NCBI RefSeq assembly: GCF_000503775.1
Contig: NZ_KI629782.1
Location: 558,001 to 622,000 of the forward strand
Reading direction: 5' to 3'
DNA from: Brevibacillus panacihumi W25
GTDB taxonomy: Bacteria; Bacillota; Bacilli; Brevibacillales; Brevibacillaceae
DNA: 64,000 nucleotides
The position numbers and the translations under genes are program-made. This document shows positions 1 through 7,342 of the stretch, piece by piece. Below the pieces are notes generated by a model. The model saw only the letters and a list, made by a program, of their open reading frames with translations. It had not been told where the DNA came from and did not search any database. The first letter of the stretch is position 1, and each line of letters opens with the position of its first letter.

Positions 1-150
1 ACGGCATCCAGAGCTGTCCAGGATGCCTTGAAAGGCTGGGATCCTACGGGAGGAGCCCTGTACTATTTCAACCCCGATACGGCTACCTCTGGCTGGATCT
101 GGTCGCGTCCGCAAATTAAAAAAATCGGCAAGCATATCTTCTGCCGATAA
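1..150 (+). CDS. SleB/CwlJ-type spore cortex-lytic hydrolase, C-terminal 49 residues (5' truncated by window edge)
   Basis: The window opens inside a reading frame that runs in frame 1 to a TAA at 148-150. The visible tail contains GWDPTGGALYYFNP, then SGWIWSRP and IGKHIFCR, which matches the end of the SleB/CwlJ cell-wall hydrolase fold that degrades spore cortex peptidoglycan during germination. Only this end is present, so SleB cannot be told from CwlJ or from a vegetative paralogue. A strong hairpin terminator follows 27 bases later, so the gene ends its transcription unit. Confidence 0.75.
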   Translation, partial: TASRAVQDALKGWDPTGGALYYFNPDTATSGWIWSRPQIKKIGKHIFCR

Positions 151-176
151 AAAGGTGGCATTCGTGATGCCTGTCA

Positions 177-208
177 GGCTGTCGAGTCGATCTCGACAGC
201 CATTTTAT
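177..208 (+). terminator. Rho-independent terminator of the cortex hydrolase gene
   Basis: A perfect stem GGCTGTCGAG / CTCGACAGCC with a short loop is followed by ATTTTAT. It lies directly after the hydrolase stop codon. Confidence 0.8.
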
Positions 209-269
209 ATCGAAACGAAGATAAGCATCCCGAAGTTAAGGGATGCTTAACGTGAGTCCCGCAGCCGGC

Positions 270-527
270 TTACCCGCGCTGTCCTTGCATGTGCTCCGCC
301 ATCTTCGCAAAGCGTTCCTCCGGTTCCGTGGTTCCGCACACGCCGCATTGCACCATGAATGCTTCACCCTTGTACGGCTGATGAAACATGTCCAGCTCTT
401 CCGTCCTCAACTCCGCTACTACCTCTCCTGTCTGTGGATCGAGACGCATATAGCGCGGGGTTTGTTCGATTACGGTGAACCTCATGCGATTGGACTTGCA
501 GGTAGGACAGAGCAATGGTCTGGTCAT
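270..527 (-). CDS. Small zinc-ribbon protein of unknown function (85 aa)
   Basis: Two CxxC pairs (CPTCK near residue 8 and CGVCG near residue 61) suggest one zinc ribbon in a protein of 85 residues. The middle part is polar (DPQTGEVVAELRTEELDMF) and there is no signal peptide or membrane segment. The ATG at 527 is chosen over the upstream in-frame GTG because GGAGG sits 8 bases before it and would overlap the GTG. The gene is convergent with the hydrolase and divergent from the CAX exchanger. I do not recognise a named family; zinc binding is inferred from the cysteine spacing. Confidence 0.7.
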   Translation of the reverse strand: MTRPLLCPTCKSNRMRFTVIEQTPRYMRLDPQTGEVVAELRTEELDMFHQPYKGEAFMVQCGVCGTTEPEERFAKMAEHMQGQRG

Positions 528-641
528 GATTGCCACCTCCCAATAATGTTCACCGATTAGTTTCCTACCAGAAGAGGAAAGCTATACCCACATCCCCTAC
601 CATCTTGGGGAGACAATTCGGAGATTGCTGGAGGAACCTGC

Positions 642-1685
642 ATGAATCAACGTCTCTTTTTCTCGTTGATCGCAGCGAGTCTGGTGCTTGCCGCGTTCGC
701 CCACTATTTTACGGATCATGCTATCTTTCAATTCGTGACTGCAGCACTGGCCGTTGTTGTCCTCGCCGCTTGGCTGGGCAAATCGACAGAGAGCGTGGCC
801 CATTATGCCGGTGATCGCATTGGCGGTTTTCTCAACGCTACATTCGGCAATGCCGCAGAGCTGATCATCTCGTTTTTCCTCGTGCGTGATGGCTTGTTCG
901 AAATGGTAAAGGCCTCCATCACCGGTGCCATAATCGGTAATATGCTATTGGTGCTTGGTCTGAGTGTTTTGCTCGGCGGCCTCAAGTACAAGGAACAGAA
1001 ATTCAATGCGAAGCTTGCCGGGCACAACGCCTCGTTGATGATTTTGGCAATCGCCGCCCTGTTTATTCCCGCCGTCTTCCTGCGCGAGCTGCCCGTAGTA
1101 AAGATCGAGTCATTGAGCATCGTTATCGCCATTCTGCTCATTATCGCCTATGTGCTGTGGCTGATTTTTTCCATGGTCACGCACAGCGATTTTTTAAGCG
1201 ATATCGATCCGCAAGAAAGCGAACCGCTCTGGTCCAAAGGCATTTCCATTCTGATGCTCGCCTTGTCTACGCTTTTCGTGGCCATCGTCTCCGAATGGCT
1301 AGTGCACGGCGTGGAGTATATCTCTCACACCTTTGGCTGGTCTGATCTCTTCGTCGGCGCCTTCGTGATCGCGATTATCGGGAATGCCGCAGAACACAGC
1401 GCCGCGGTCCTCCTGGCTGTGAAGGGAAGGATTGGCGGCGCTGTAGAAATTGCCATCGGCTCCAGCCTGCAGATCGCCCTGTTTGTGGCCCCTACGCTGG
1501 TGCTGGTCAGTTTGTTGATCGGAAAACCGATGGACTTCGTCTTTACCCCTTTTGAGCTGGCCGCAATTGCAGCAAGCATTCTGATCACAATCTCCATCAC
1601 ACGTGACGGAGCGACAAACTGGTTTGAAGGAGTTCTGCTCTTGACCGTCTATATCATCCTGGGCACAGCCTTTTTCTTCGTCTGA
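642..1685 (+). CDS. Calcium/proton antiporter, CAX family (347 aa)
   Basis: This integral membrane protein exchanges cytoplasmic Ca2+ (or a similar cation) for protons. It has about eleven hydrophobic segments and the two inverted alpha repeats of the CaCA superfamily: GNATFGNAAELI-type sequence near residues 64-76 and a second copy GNAAEHSAAV near residue 247, each with the acidic residue that binds the cation. An acidic linker (SDIDPQESEP) joins the two halves. The length is normal for bacterial CAX proteins. GGAGG lies 7 bases before the ATG. It appears monocistronic and is convergent with the NSS transporter. Confidence 0.92.
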   Translation: MNQRLFFSLIAASLVLAAFAHYFTDHAIFQFVTAALAVVVLAAWLGKSTESVAHYAGDRIGGFLNATFGNAAELIISFFLVRDGLFEMVKASITGAIIGNMLLVLGLSVLLGGLKYKEQKFNAKLAGHNASLMILAIAALFIPAVFLRELPVVKIESLSIVIAILLIIAYVLWLIFSMVTHSDFLSDIDPQESEPLWSKGISILMLALSTLFVAIVSEWLVHGVEYISHTFGWSDLFVGAFVIAIIGNAAEHSAAVLLAVKGRIGGAVEIAIGSSLQIALFVAPTLVLVSLLIGKPMDFVFTPFELAAIAASILITISITRDGATNWFEGVLLLTVYIILGTAFFFV

Positions 1686-1705
1686 CGTCCGGGGCCCAGA
1701 GCCGA

Positions 1706-3040
1706 CTAAAATACCCCCAGCATATGCACAAACACGACCACGATAGCGATTGGCGCTGCGAAGCGAAGCAGGAAAAGCCAAAGCAGAAACAGACTGCGGC
1801 CCCAGGTAGAGCTGACCTGCAATTCGCTTTGCAGCACCTCCCGCTTCATCTTCATCGGAACGAAAACGGCGATCAGCAGTGCGCCCAGGGGCAGGAGAAT
1901 ATTGCTCACCAGATAATCTGCCGCATCGAAAATGGACTTTCCAAAAATGTGCACATCTGCCAAGGGACCATAAGAGAGTGCCGACGGTATCCCTGCAGCG
2001 AAAATGAGCAAACCGATCACCCAAGACAAACGTTTTCGCTTTTCCTCATTCCCTTTAGACAGGGAGGCGACAATGATCTCCAAGAGAGAAAACGCTGAGG
2101 TTAAGGTAGCGAACAAGAATAATGCCAGGAACACGAGTAAAAATACCCCGCCAAAGGGGATTTGCTCAAAGACAGAAGGAAGTACGATAAACAGCAAGCC
2201 CGGTCCCGCTTTTGGTTCCACGCCAAGTGAAAATACGGCCGGAAAGATCGCCAGCCCGGCAAACAAGGAGACCAACAGGTTCAGGCCAACGATGGAGCCA
2301 GCAGAACGGACCAGATTTTCATTTTTCGCCAGATAGGAGCTGTAGGTCACCATCACCGACACCCCGACGCTCAAGGAAAAGAAGGATTGTCCCATCGCAT
2401 AGAGAATGGCTTCTGCATTGAGTTTGGAAAAGTCGGGCCAAAGGAAGAACTTTACTCCCTCCATCGCACCATCCAGCGTCAGGGAACGCACCATCAGGAC
2501 GAGAAACAGAATGAACAATGCCGGCATCATGTACTTGTTGGCAGATTCAATACCGTTTTGGACGCCTCGGGCGACAACCCATGCCGTGATCAGCATAAAC
2601 AAAAATTGCGCGCTTACCGCACTGGCAGGGTCGCTGATCACTGCTCCGAACAATGCATCATAGGGTTGCCCCATTAACTGCCCGCTTACTGCCCGATACA
2701 GGTAGATCAGAATCCACCCTCCAACCACGCTATAGAACGAGAGCAGGATAAAAGAGGTCCCCACCCCCAACCGTCCAATCCAATGCCAAAGCGATCCGGG
2801 TGCAATCGTTTTGTACGCAGAGATCGCTTCCTTCTGTGTACTGCGGCCAATCGTGAACTCCGCCAATAGAAGCGGAAGTCCGATCACAATCGTAAACAGC
2901 AGAAACAGGAGAAAAAAAGCACCCCCACCGCTCGTCCCTGCTACATAAGGGAACTTCCAGATTGCCCCGAGACCAATCGCCGACCCTGCCGCAGCCAAGA
3001 TAAAGCCTAGTCTGCCTGTCCACTGCTCTGTTTGTTTCAT
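1706..3040 (-). CDS. Sodium-dependent amino-acid transporter, NSS/SNF family (444 aa)
   Basis: The N-terminus carries the NSS signature ([26 protein letters not shown]), which forms the unwound helix 1 that binds Na+ and substrate in LeuT-type transporters. About eleven to twelve hydrophobic helices follow, as usual for prokaryotic members. The substrate is probably an amino acid but cannot be read from the sequence. The ATG at 3040 is listed; a TTG at 3043 is equally possible because GAGGAG is 8 bases from the TTG and 11 from the ATG. A hairpin with a run of U precedes the gene and could attenuate it. Confidence 0.9.
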   Translation of the reverse strand: MKQTEQWTGRLGFILAAAGSAIGLGAIWKFPYVAGTSGGGAFFLLFLLFTIVIGLPLLLAEFTIGRSTQKEAISAYKTIAPGSLWHWIGRLGVGTSFILLSFYSVVGGWILIYLYRAVSGQLMGQPYDALFGAVISDPASAVSAQFLFMLITAWVVARGVQNGIESANKYMMPALFILFLVLMVRSLTLDGAMEGVKFFLWPDFSKLNAEAILYAMGQSFFSLSVGVSVMVTYSSYLAKNENLVRSAGSIVGLNLLVSLFAGLAIFPAVFSLGVEPKAGPGLLFIVLPSVFEQIPFGGVFLLVFLALFLFATLTSAFSLLEIIVASLSKGNEEKRKRLSWVIGLLIFAAGIPSALSYGPLADVHIFGKSIFDAADYLVSNILLPLGALLIAVFVPMKMKREVLQSELQVSSTWGRSLFLLWLFLLRFAAPIAIVVVFVHMLGVF

Positions 3041-3086
3041 CAATACCTACACTCCTCTTGTCGATTCTCGGATGTGGAAGGAAAAG

Positions 3087-3127
3087 AAAAACCCGCTCCA
3101 CAAGGGAACGGGTCGGGTCTCGCGGTG
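3087..3127 (-). promoter_or_regulatory. Hairpin with U-tract upstream of the NSS gene, resembling the 3' end of a T-box leader
   Basis: On the minus strand GCACCGCGAGACC is followed by CCGTTCCCTTGTGGAGCGG and then TTTTTC. The order (ACCGCG motif, a CCCTT-containing 5' arm, U-tract) resembles the antiterminator/terminator module of T-box leaders. There is no recognisable stem I or specifier loop, because the ylaN terminator lies immediately upstream. It may be a plain terminator, a degenerate T-box or chance. Confidence 0.35.
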
Positions 3128-3135
3128 CAAACATG

Positions 3136-3169
3136 AAAAACGAGGATGCATAACGCTCCCCTCGTTTTT
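3136..3169 (-). terminator. Bidirectional terminator at the end of ylaN
   Basis: The stem AAAAACGAGG / CCTCGTTTTT is symmetric, so it gives a U-tract on both strands. It overlaps the ylaN stop codon. Confidence 0.75.
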
Positions 3170-3449
3170 ACTTGTTCCTATACATTTCATGAAGATCAGC
3201 CAGTTTACGCTCCAAAGAACCCATGATCTCCCGGCCAATCTCTTCGTCTATCAAACCGAGTCGTACCGCGTACTCTACTTCTCTTGAGAGCCCGAACATT
3301 TGCGTATCCAGTACTTCCTCATAAAGCGGGCACTGCGGCATGGTCAGGTTTTCCATCTGTACGTCGATCAGTTTAAAGATTTTGTCTGCGTCTGCTTGAA
3401 GCAAAGCTAGCGCTTTTTGTTCCAGATCGATTACCTTTAATTCTGTCAA
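3168..3449 (-). CDS. ylaN: YlaN family protein (DUF1507), 93 aa
   Basis: The core containing [17 protein letters not shown] and [15 protein letters not shown] is nearly identical to B. subtilis YlaN, and the length is the same. In Bacillales YlaN is a small cytoplasmic protein tied to iron homeostasis; work in Staphylococcus aureus indicates that it binds iron and relieves Fur repression. The start is a TTG at 3449 with GGAGGG 7 bases upstream. It appears monocistronic, ending in its own terminator. Function is taken from the family. Confidence 0.93.
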   Translation of the reverse strand: MTELKVIDLEQKALALLQADADKIFKLIDVQMENLTMPQCPLYEEVLDTQMFGLSREVEYAVRLGLIDEEIGREIMGSLERKLADLHEMYRNK

Positions 3450-3560
3450 AACCTATCCCTCCGTTTGCCTCCATCCTTATCATACATAGTACGCGATTCT
3501 GGGCCATTTGAAAAGGGGAGAAGAGAGTCGAAATGTAACCAGCTAAAAGATACCAAGTTT

Positions 3561-4766
3561 TCACTCTTTGTTTGCTGGTTTAAAAGTGGTTGAACCCATA
3601 GACTGTATCGCCCTATCGAGCCGCTCCATCGCTTGTACCAGGAGGGAGCGCGGGCAAGCAAAATTGATGCGAATAAATCCTGTGCCGCCGCTTCCGAAGA
3701 CCTCACCGTTGTGCAGGCCGAGCTTTGCTTTTTGCAGCAGCCACATCAGCGTTTCTTGCGGAAGGCCCAGTTTGCGGAAATCTATCCAGCCCAGATAGCT
3801 GGCTTCCGGCACCCGCATGGAGACTTGAGGCACGCGTTCCGCCAAAAACTGATGGATAAACTGTGCATTTCCACGCAAGTATACCAGCAATTGATCCAAC
3901 CATTCCTCGCCGTGCTGATAGGCTGCGATGGTGGCTTGCACGCCGAACAGATTGACAAACTCATGGCCCATGCGTGTGGCGGCCGACTGGAATGCTCGCA
4001 GAATCTCAGGGTTGGACGACAGCGCAAAGGAAGTAAACAATCCGGCTATATTAAACGTCTTGCTAGCAGATACAAGCGAGAGGCTTTGTTTGGAAAGCTC
4101 GTCCGGCAAGGCGTAGTAAGGAAGATGGCTTCCTTTTTCATAGACCAGATCTGCGTGAATCTCGTCCGCGACCACCAGTACGTCGTGATCTACGCACAAC
4201 CTTCCCAATCGCAGCAGTTCATCACGGCTCCAGATGCGTCCTACTGGATTGTGCGGACTGCAGAGAAACAGCAGCTTCACCTGTGGATCTCGTACCTTTT
4301 GCTCCAAATCAGCAAAATCGATGAAGTAATTCCCGTCATCCTCCAATAGCCTATTCTCCACGACTTCACGCCCCCGGTTTTTTACCGACAAGAAAAAAGG
4401 GTGATAGACCGGTGTTTGTACGATTACCTTGTCTCCCGGGGAGGTGTAGGCTTCAAGCGCTACGTGCATCGCGGGAATAATGCCTGCGATGCTGGTCATC
4501 CAGCTCTCCTCTACAGCGACTTGGAAGCGGCGGCGAATCCAATCCTTTAGCGAAGTGTAAAATTCCTGCGGCTCGATGGAATAGCCGTAGATCGGATGGG
4601 CCACGCGTCTCGCCAGCGCTTCCGTAATTTGCGGAGGGCAGGCAAAATCCATATCCGCGACCCAAAGCGGGATCATTCCCTCCTCATTATAGCCCCGCAT
4701 GTTCGATTCCCATTTCAGGCTGCAGGTTCCCGTGCGATCGGTTACCGCATCAAAATCAAACTTCAT
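3561..4766 (-). CDS. patB: PatB/MalY-type C-S lyase (cystathionine beta-lyase-like aminotransferase), 401 aa
   Basis: This is a fold-type I PLP enzyme of the MalY/PatB branch, which cleaves the C-S bond of cystathionine or cysteine conjugates. Diagnostic features are IPLWVADMDF near residue 32, HPIYGYS near 57, CSPHNPVGR near 169, VVADEIHADL near 198, and the PLP lysine in SASKTFN (K236). The ATG at 4766 is preceded by GGAG at 8 bases; the open frame extends upstream but without family-like sequence. It is divergent from the hypothetical gene at 4912. Acting as an aminotransferase on another substrate cannot be excluded. Confidence 0.9.
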   Translation of the reverse strand: MKFDFDAVTDRTGTCSLKWESNMRGYNEEGMIPLWVADMDFACPPQITEALARRVAHPIYGYSIEPQEFYTSLKDWIRRRFQVAVEESWMTSIAGIIPAMHVALEAYTSPGDKVIVQTPVYHPFFLSVKNRGREVVENRLLEDDGNYFIDFADLEQKVRDPQVKLLFLCSPHNPVGRIWSRDELLRLGRLCVDHDVLVVADEIHADLVYEKGSHLPYYALPDELSKQSLSLVSASKTFNIAGLFTSFALSSNPEILRAFQSAATRMGHEFVNLFGVQATIAAYQHGEEWLDQLLVYLRGNAQFIHQFLAERVPQVSMRVPEASYLGWIDFRKLGLPQETLMWLLQKAKLGLHNGEVFGSGGTGFIRINFACPRSLLVQAMERLDRAIQSMGSTTFKPANKE

Positions 4767-4911
4767 CTGCGCCACTCCATTCTGATTTTTCTGTCTAGTA
4801 AGCATACTCCTTTTTGTGCTGCTTCTACAAGTAGCTTCCCCATTTGCCAGTACTTCTGTCCCTGCGTTACAATGGGTACGAACAAGTACCAAAGAGTCGG
4901 AGGAATGCCTC

Positions 4912-5421
4912 ATGTCAGAAGTGATTGTGTTTAAAGGGGCGGTCTCCTACCCCATTACGCTAGACCCTACTGTCTGGATTTTTGATGACCGCAAAATCGA
5001 TCTGAGTACGTACGTCGGCGATGCAGACGGATCGGACGACGGCAAGGCTACGTATCTGAAAGGGACAGGCTCCCAGTGGGATAAAGAATTGCGCGAAGGT
5101 GCGACACCTCCAGCTGAGAAACCAACCAGTCTGGTAGAAGCCCGAAAAGCTCTGGAAGGAGATTACGGGATGCGGCTCGATCCGTTTATCACGAACGCCC
5201 AGCCGCTTCCAGAGGCCACTCATGTCCGCCTGCATCGTCATGACGATGAGCCGATCATCCTGTCCATAGAGACGGCCAGAAGGGCAATCCTGCAATTTGC
5301 AAGCGGCGGCAAACCGATTCGCGAGCACGGACCTGTCCATTTTTATCTGCCCGAGGTACTGCTCGCCAAGGAAGAGCCTATTCAAGGGATCTATGCCATT
5401 GAATTTTTTGCAGCAAACTAA
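4912..5421 (+). CDS. Conserved hypothetical protein (169 aa)
   Basis: A soluble acidic protein without signal peptide or membrane helix. Near the N-terminus it has YPITLDPTVWIFDDRKIDL, followed by an Asp/Gly-rich stretch (GDADGSDD) and a C-terminal half that looks beta-rich (GPVHFYLPEVLL). I do not recognise a characterised family. The ATG at 4912 has GGAGG at 8 bases; upstream in-frame codons lack a ribosome-binding site. It is divergent from patB and ends in a strong bidirectional terminator. Confidence 0.8.
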   Translation: MSEVIVFKGAVSYPITLDPTVWIFDDRKIDLSTYVGDADGSDDGKATYLKGTGSQWDKELREGATPPAEKPTSLVEARKALEGDYGMRLDPFITNAQPLPEATHVRLHRHDDEPIILSIETARRAILQFASGGKPIREHGPVHFYLPEVLLAKEEPIQGIYAIEFFAAN

Positions 5422-5440
5422 AGATCGGAATCGAACGAGA

Positions 5441-5479
5441 AAAAAGCCATTCACTTGCATTGAAAGTGAATGGCTTTTT
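5441..5479 (+). terminator. Bidirectional terminator between the 4912 gene and sda
   Basis: A 16-base perfect stem (AAAAAGCCATTCACTT and its complement) with a 7-base loop ends in TTTTT on both strands, so it can serve both convergent genes. Confidence 0.9.
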
Positions 5480-5516
5480 GCCGTCTATGTAACGGCTCTC
5501 TATGAACGATCAGTGA

Positions 5517-5645
5517 TCAGGCACTAGCTTTTGTAATGGATATGTTGCGATGTTTTAGTTCAAGGCTCAGCAGTTCAATAAAAGCTGCGTCCAATTGAAG
5601 GTCGATAGCACGATGATATACTTCTATCAACATTTGATCGCTCAT
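5517..5645 (-). CDS. sda: Sda, sporulation histidine kinase inhibitor (42 aa)
   Basis: The frame encodes MSDQMLIEVYHRAIDL, then DAAFIELLSLELKHRN, which has the helical-hairpin pattern of Sda (SDELLIE..Y..A..L....FI.LL..E...R). Sda binds the dimerisation helices of the KinA-type kinase and blocks the phosphorelay when replication is perturbed. AGGGTG lies 6 bases before the ATG. A 17-spaced promoter and a run of DnaA-box-like sites lie upstream, as in B. subtilis where DnaA activates sda. The call rests on pattern and context. Confidence 0.85.
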   Translation of the reverse strand: MSDQMLIEVYHRAIDLQLDAAFIELLSLELKHRNISITKASA

Positions 5646-5685
5646 GTATTTCACCCTTGCTCACCCCCATCCTTGTGTTGAGCCC

Positions 5686-5714
5686 ATTTTATCAGATGCT
5701 TGTACATCGAACAA
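5686..5714 (-). promoter_or_regulatory. Sigma-A type promoter of sda
   Basis: TTGTTC, 17 bases, then TAAAAT on the minus strand, ending 40 bases before the sda start codon. The DnaA-box cluster lies just upstream. Confidence 0.6.
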
Positions 5715-5722
5715 TCGTTCCT

Positions 5723-5832
5723 CTATCCACAGGCCTTGTGGGCATCATGTGGGTATCTTGTGGGCAAGCTGTGAGCAAATGCCAGAAAAGCTGGTAACGT
5801 CACTGTGCATATCGTTGACAAAGATATCCACA
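5723..5832. promoter_or_regulatory. Cluster of DnaA-box-like sites upstream of sda
   Basis: Six 9-mers resemble TTATCCACA or its complement: CTATCCACA (5723), TGTGGGCAT (5737), TGTGGGTAT (5748), TGTGGGCAA (5759), TGTGAGCAA (5770) and ATATCCACA (5824). Four of them are spaced exactly 11 bases apart on the same strand. B. subtilis sda is known to be transcriptionally controlled by DnaA through such boxes. Confidence 0.7.
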
Positions 5833-5862
5833 ATTAGTCGATATTTGTCGAAAGAAAAAATG

Positions 5863-5906
5863 AAAAAGACTGCGCGGAGGCAGAATTTTCCACTCCATGC
5901 AGTCTT
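5863..5906 (-). terminator. Terminator of rocD
   Basis: On the minus strand AAGACTGC pairs with GCAGTCTT around a 25-base loop and is followed by TTTC. It lies directly after the rocD stop. Confidence 0.65.
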
Positions 5907-5920
5907 ATCCATATATTTTT

Positions 5921-7132
5921 TTACGCCTTTGCCGCCTGTGGGGCGTGCAGCACTTGCTTGATCCGTTCGATGGACCAATCCAGGTCTTCCTTGGAAATGA
6001 CCAAAGGCGGAGCGAATCGAATCGTCGTTTCATGTGTCTCTTTGCACAGCAGTCCCAGCTCTTTCAATCGCTCGCAATACGGGCGAGCTGCTGTTTTGAG
6101 TTCAAGCCCAATGAACAATCCTCGACCGCGGATTTCCTGGATCATGGGGTTTTCGATTTCCTGCAGCTTTTTCAGGAAGTATTCCCCCATTTCGAGTGAT
6201 CGCTGTACCAGTCCCTCATCCTCCAGGACGTCCATAGCCGCGATCGCCACGGCACATCCCAACGGATTGCCGCCGAATGTCGAACCGTGGGAGCCTGGTT
6301 CGAAAACGCCAAGGATCTCTTGGTCTGCAGCCACGGCCGAGATCGGGAACACCCCACCACCCAAAGCTTTGCCCATAATGTACATATCCGGCTTTACATC
6401 CTCCCAGTCGCTTGCGAAGAGCTTGCCGGTACGACCAAATCCGGTCTGGATCTCGTCACTGACCAATAGGACGTTATGCGATTTGCACACCTCATACGCC
6501 TCTTTTAGAAAACCATCAGGCGGGATGATAATACCTGCTTCTCCCTGGATTGGCTCCAGCATGAAGGCAGCCGTGTTGGGGGTGATCGCTTTTTTCAGCG
6601 CCTCTATATCTCCATACGGGATAATCTTGAATCCCGGTGTAAACGGTCCAAATCCGCGGCGATACTCCTCCGCTGAGGAGAAGGATGTCACCGTCACGGT
6701 CCGGCCGTGGAAATTTCCTTCACAAACAATGATCTCAGCTCTGTCCGCCTCTACCTTCTTCACATCATACGCCCAGCGACGTACCGCTTTGATCGCCGTC
6801 TCCACCGCTTCGGCACCCGTGTTCATCGGCAGGATCATCTCCTTGCCGGTCAGGGCCGACAGCTTCGCGTAGAATTCACCCAGCTGGTCGTTGTAAAAGG
6901 CTCGGGAAGTAAGGGTCACTTTGTCAGCTTGATCCTTCAAAGCCTGAATGATGCGCGGGTGGCGATGCCCCTGGTTCAGTGCAGAATAGGCACTCAACAT
7001 GTCCAGATATTTATTTCCCTCCGGATCGTAGACCCAGACCCCCTCCGCGCGATTGATCACGATCGGCAGAGGATGGTAGTTATGGGCTCCGTATTTCTCC
7101 GTTTGCTCGATGACGGTTTTTGTCTTGTTCAT
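5921..7132 (-). CDS. rocD: Ornithine aminotransferase (403 aa)
   Basis: RocD moves the delta-amino group of ornithine to 2-oxoglutarate, giving glutamate-semialdehyde in arginine catabolism. It is a class III PLP aminotransferase: [12 protein letters not shown] near residue 104, FHGRT near 141, [14 protein letters not shown] near 224, and the PLP lysine in MGKALGGG (K255). The ATG at 7132 has GGAGG 9 bases upstream; the open frame extends further only as non-family sequence. A sigma-54 promoter and palindromic activator sites lie upstream, next to a divergent RocR-type activator, so arginine or ornithine induction is likely. Confidence 0.95.
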   Translation of the reverse strand: MNKTKTVIEQTEKYGAHNYHPLPIVINRAEGVWVYDPEGNKYLDMLSAYSALNQGHRHPRIIQALKDQADKVTLTSRAFYNDQLGEFYAKLSALTGKEMILPMNTGAEAVETAIKAVRRWAYDVKKVEADRAEIIVCEGNFHGRTVTVTSFSSAEEYRRGFGPFTPGFKIIPYGDIEALKKAITPNTAAFMLEPIQGEAGIIIPPDGFLKEAYEVCKSHNVLLVSDEIQTGFGRTGKLFASDWEDVKPDMYIMGKALGGGVFPISAVAADQEILGVFEPGSHGSTFGGNPLGCAVAIAAMDVLEDEGLVQRSLEMGEYFLKKLQEIENPMIQEIRGRGLFIGLELKTAARPYCERLKELGLLCKETHETTIRFAPPLVISKEDLDWSIERIKQVLHAPQAAKA

Positions 7133-7182
7133 GTCATGCTGCCTCCTTCTATAATGGAAACCTCTCTTGATTGTTAAAGAAT

Positions 7183-7198
7183 AGCAAGAATGATGCCA
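7183..7198 (-). promoter_or_regulatory. Sigma-54 (SigL) promoter of rocD
   Basis: The minus strand reads TGGCATCATTCTTGCT, matching TGGCAC-N5-TTGCW at all but one position, with the required GG and GC separated by ten bases. It lies about 50 bases before the rocD start and needs an enhancer-binding protein, encoded next door. Confidence 0.85.
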
Positions 7199-7239
7199 AT
7201 TCACCCAACAGCCAATACCAATCCTTTGAAGGTGTTGGA

Positions 7240-7295
7240 GCAAAAATTTTTGGCAGTTCAACACGCAAAATATTTTTGCAGCAAAATCTGTTTGC
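7240..7295. promoter_or_regulatory. RocR-type upstream activating palindromes (three copies)
   Basis: Three imperfect palindromes of the form GCAAAA...TTTTGC occur at 7240-7254, 7265-7279 and 7281-7295. They resemble the RocR sites upstream of B. subtilis roc operons and lie 40-110 bases upstream of the sigma-54 promoter. The most distal overlaps a possible rocR promoter, so negative autoregulation is plausible. Confidence 0.6.
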
Positions 7296-7342
7296 ATTCA
7301 TTTTTCTTATGCTATGATCAAGTTACAAGGAAAGGCGGTGAA

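Noticed and set aside
3633-4349. A 238-codon plus-strand frame opposite patB
   Set aside because: Antisense to a gene with all expected PLP-enzyme motifs; no independent signal.
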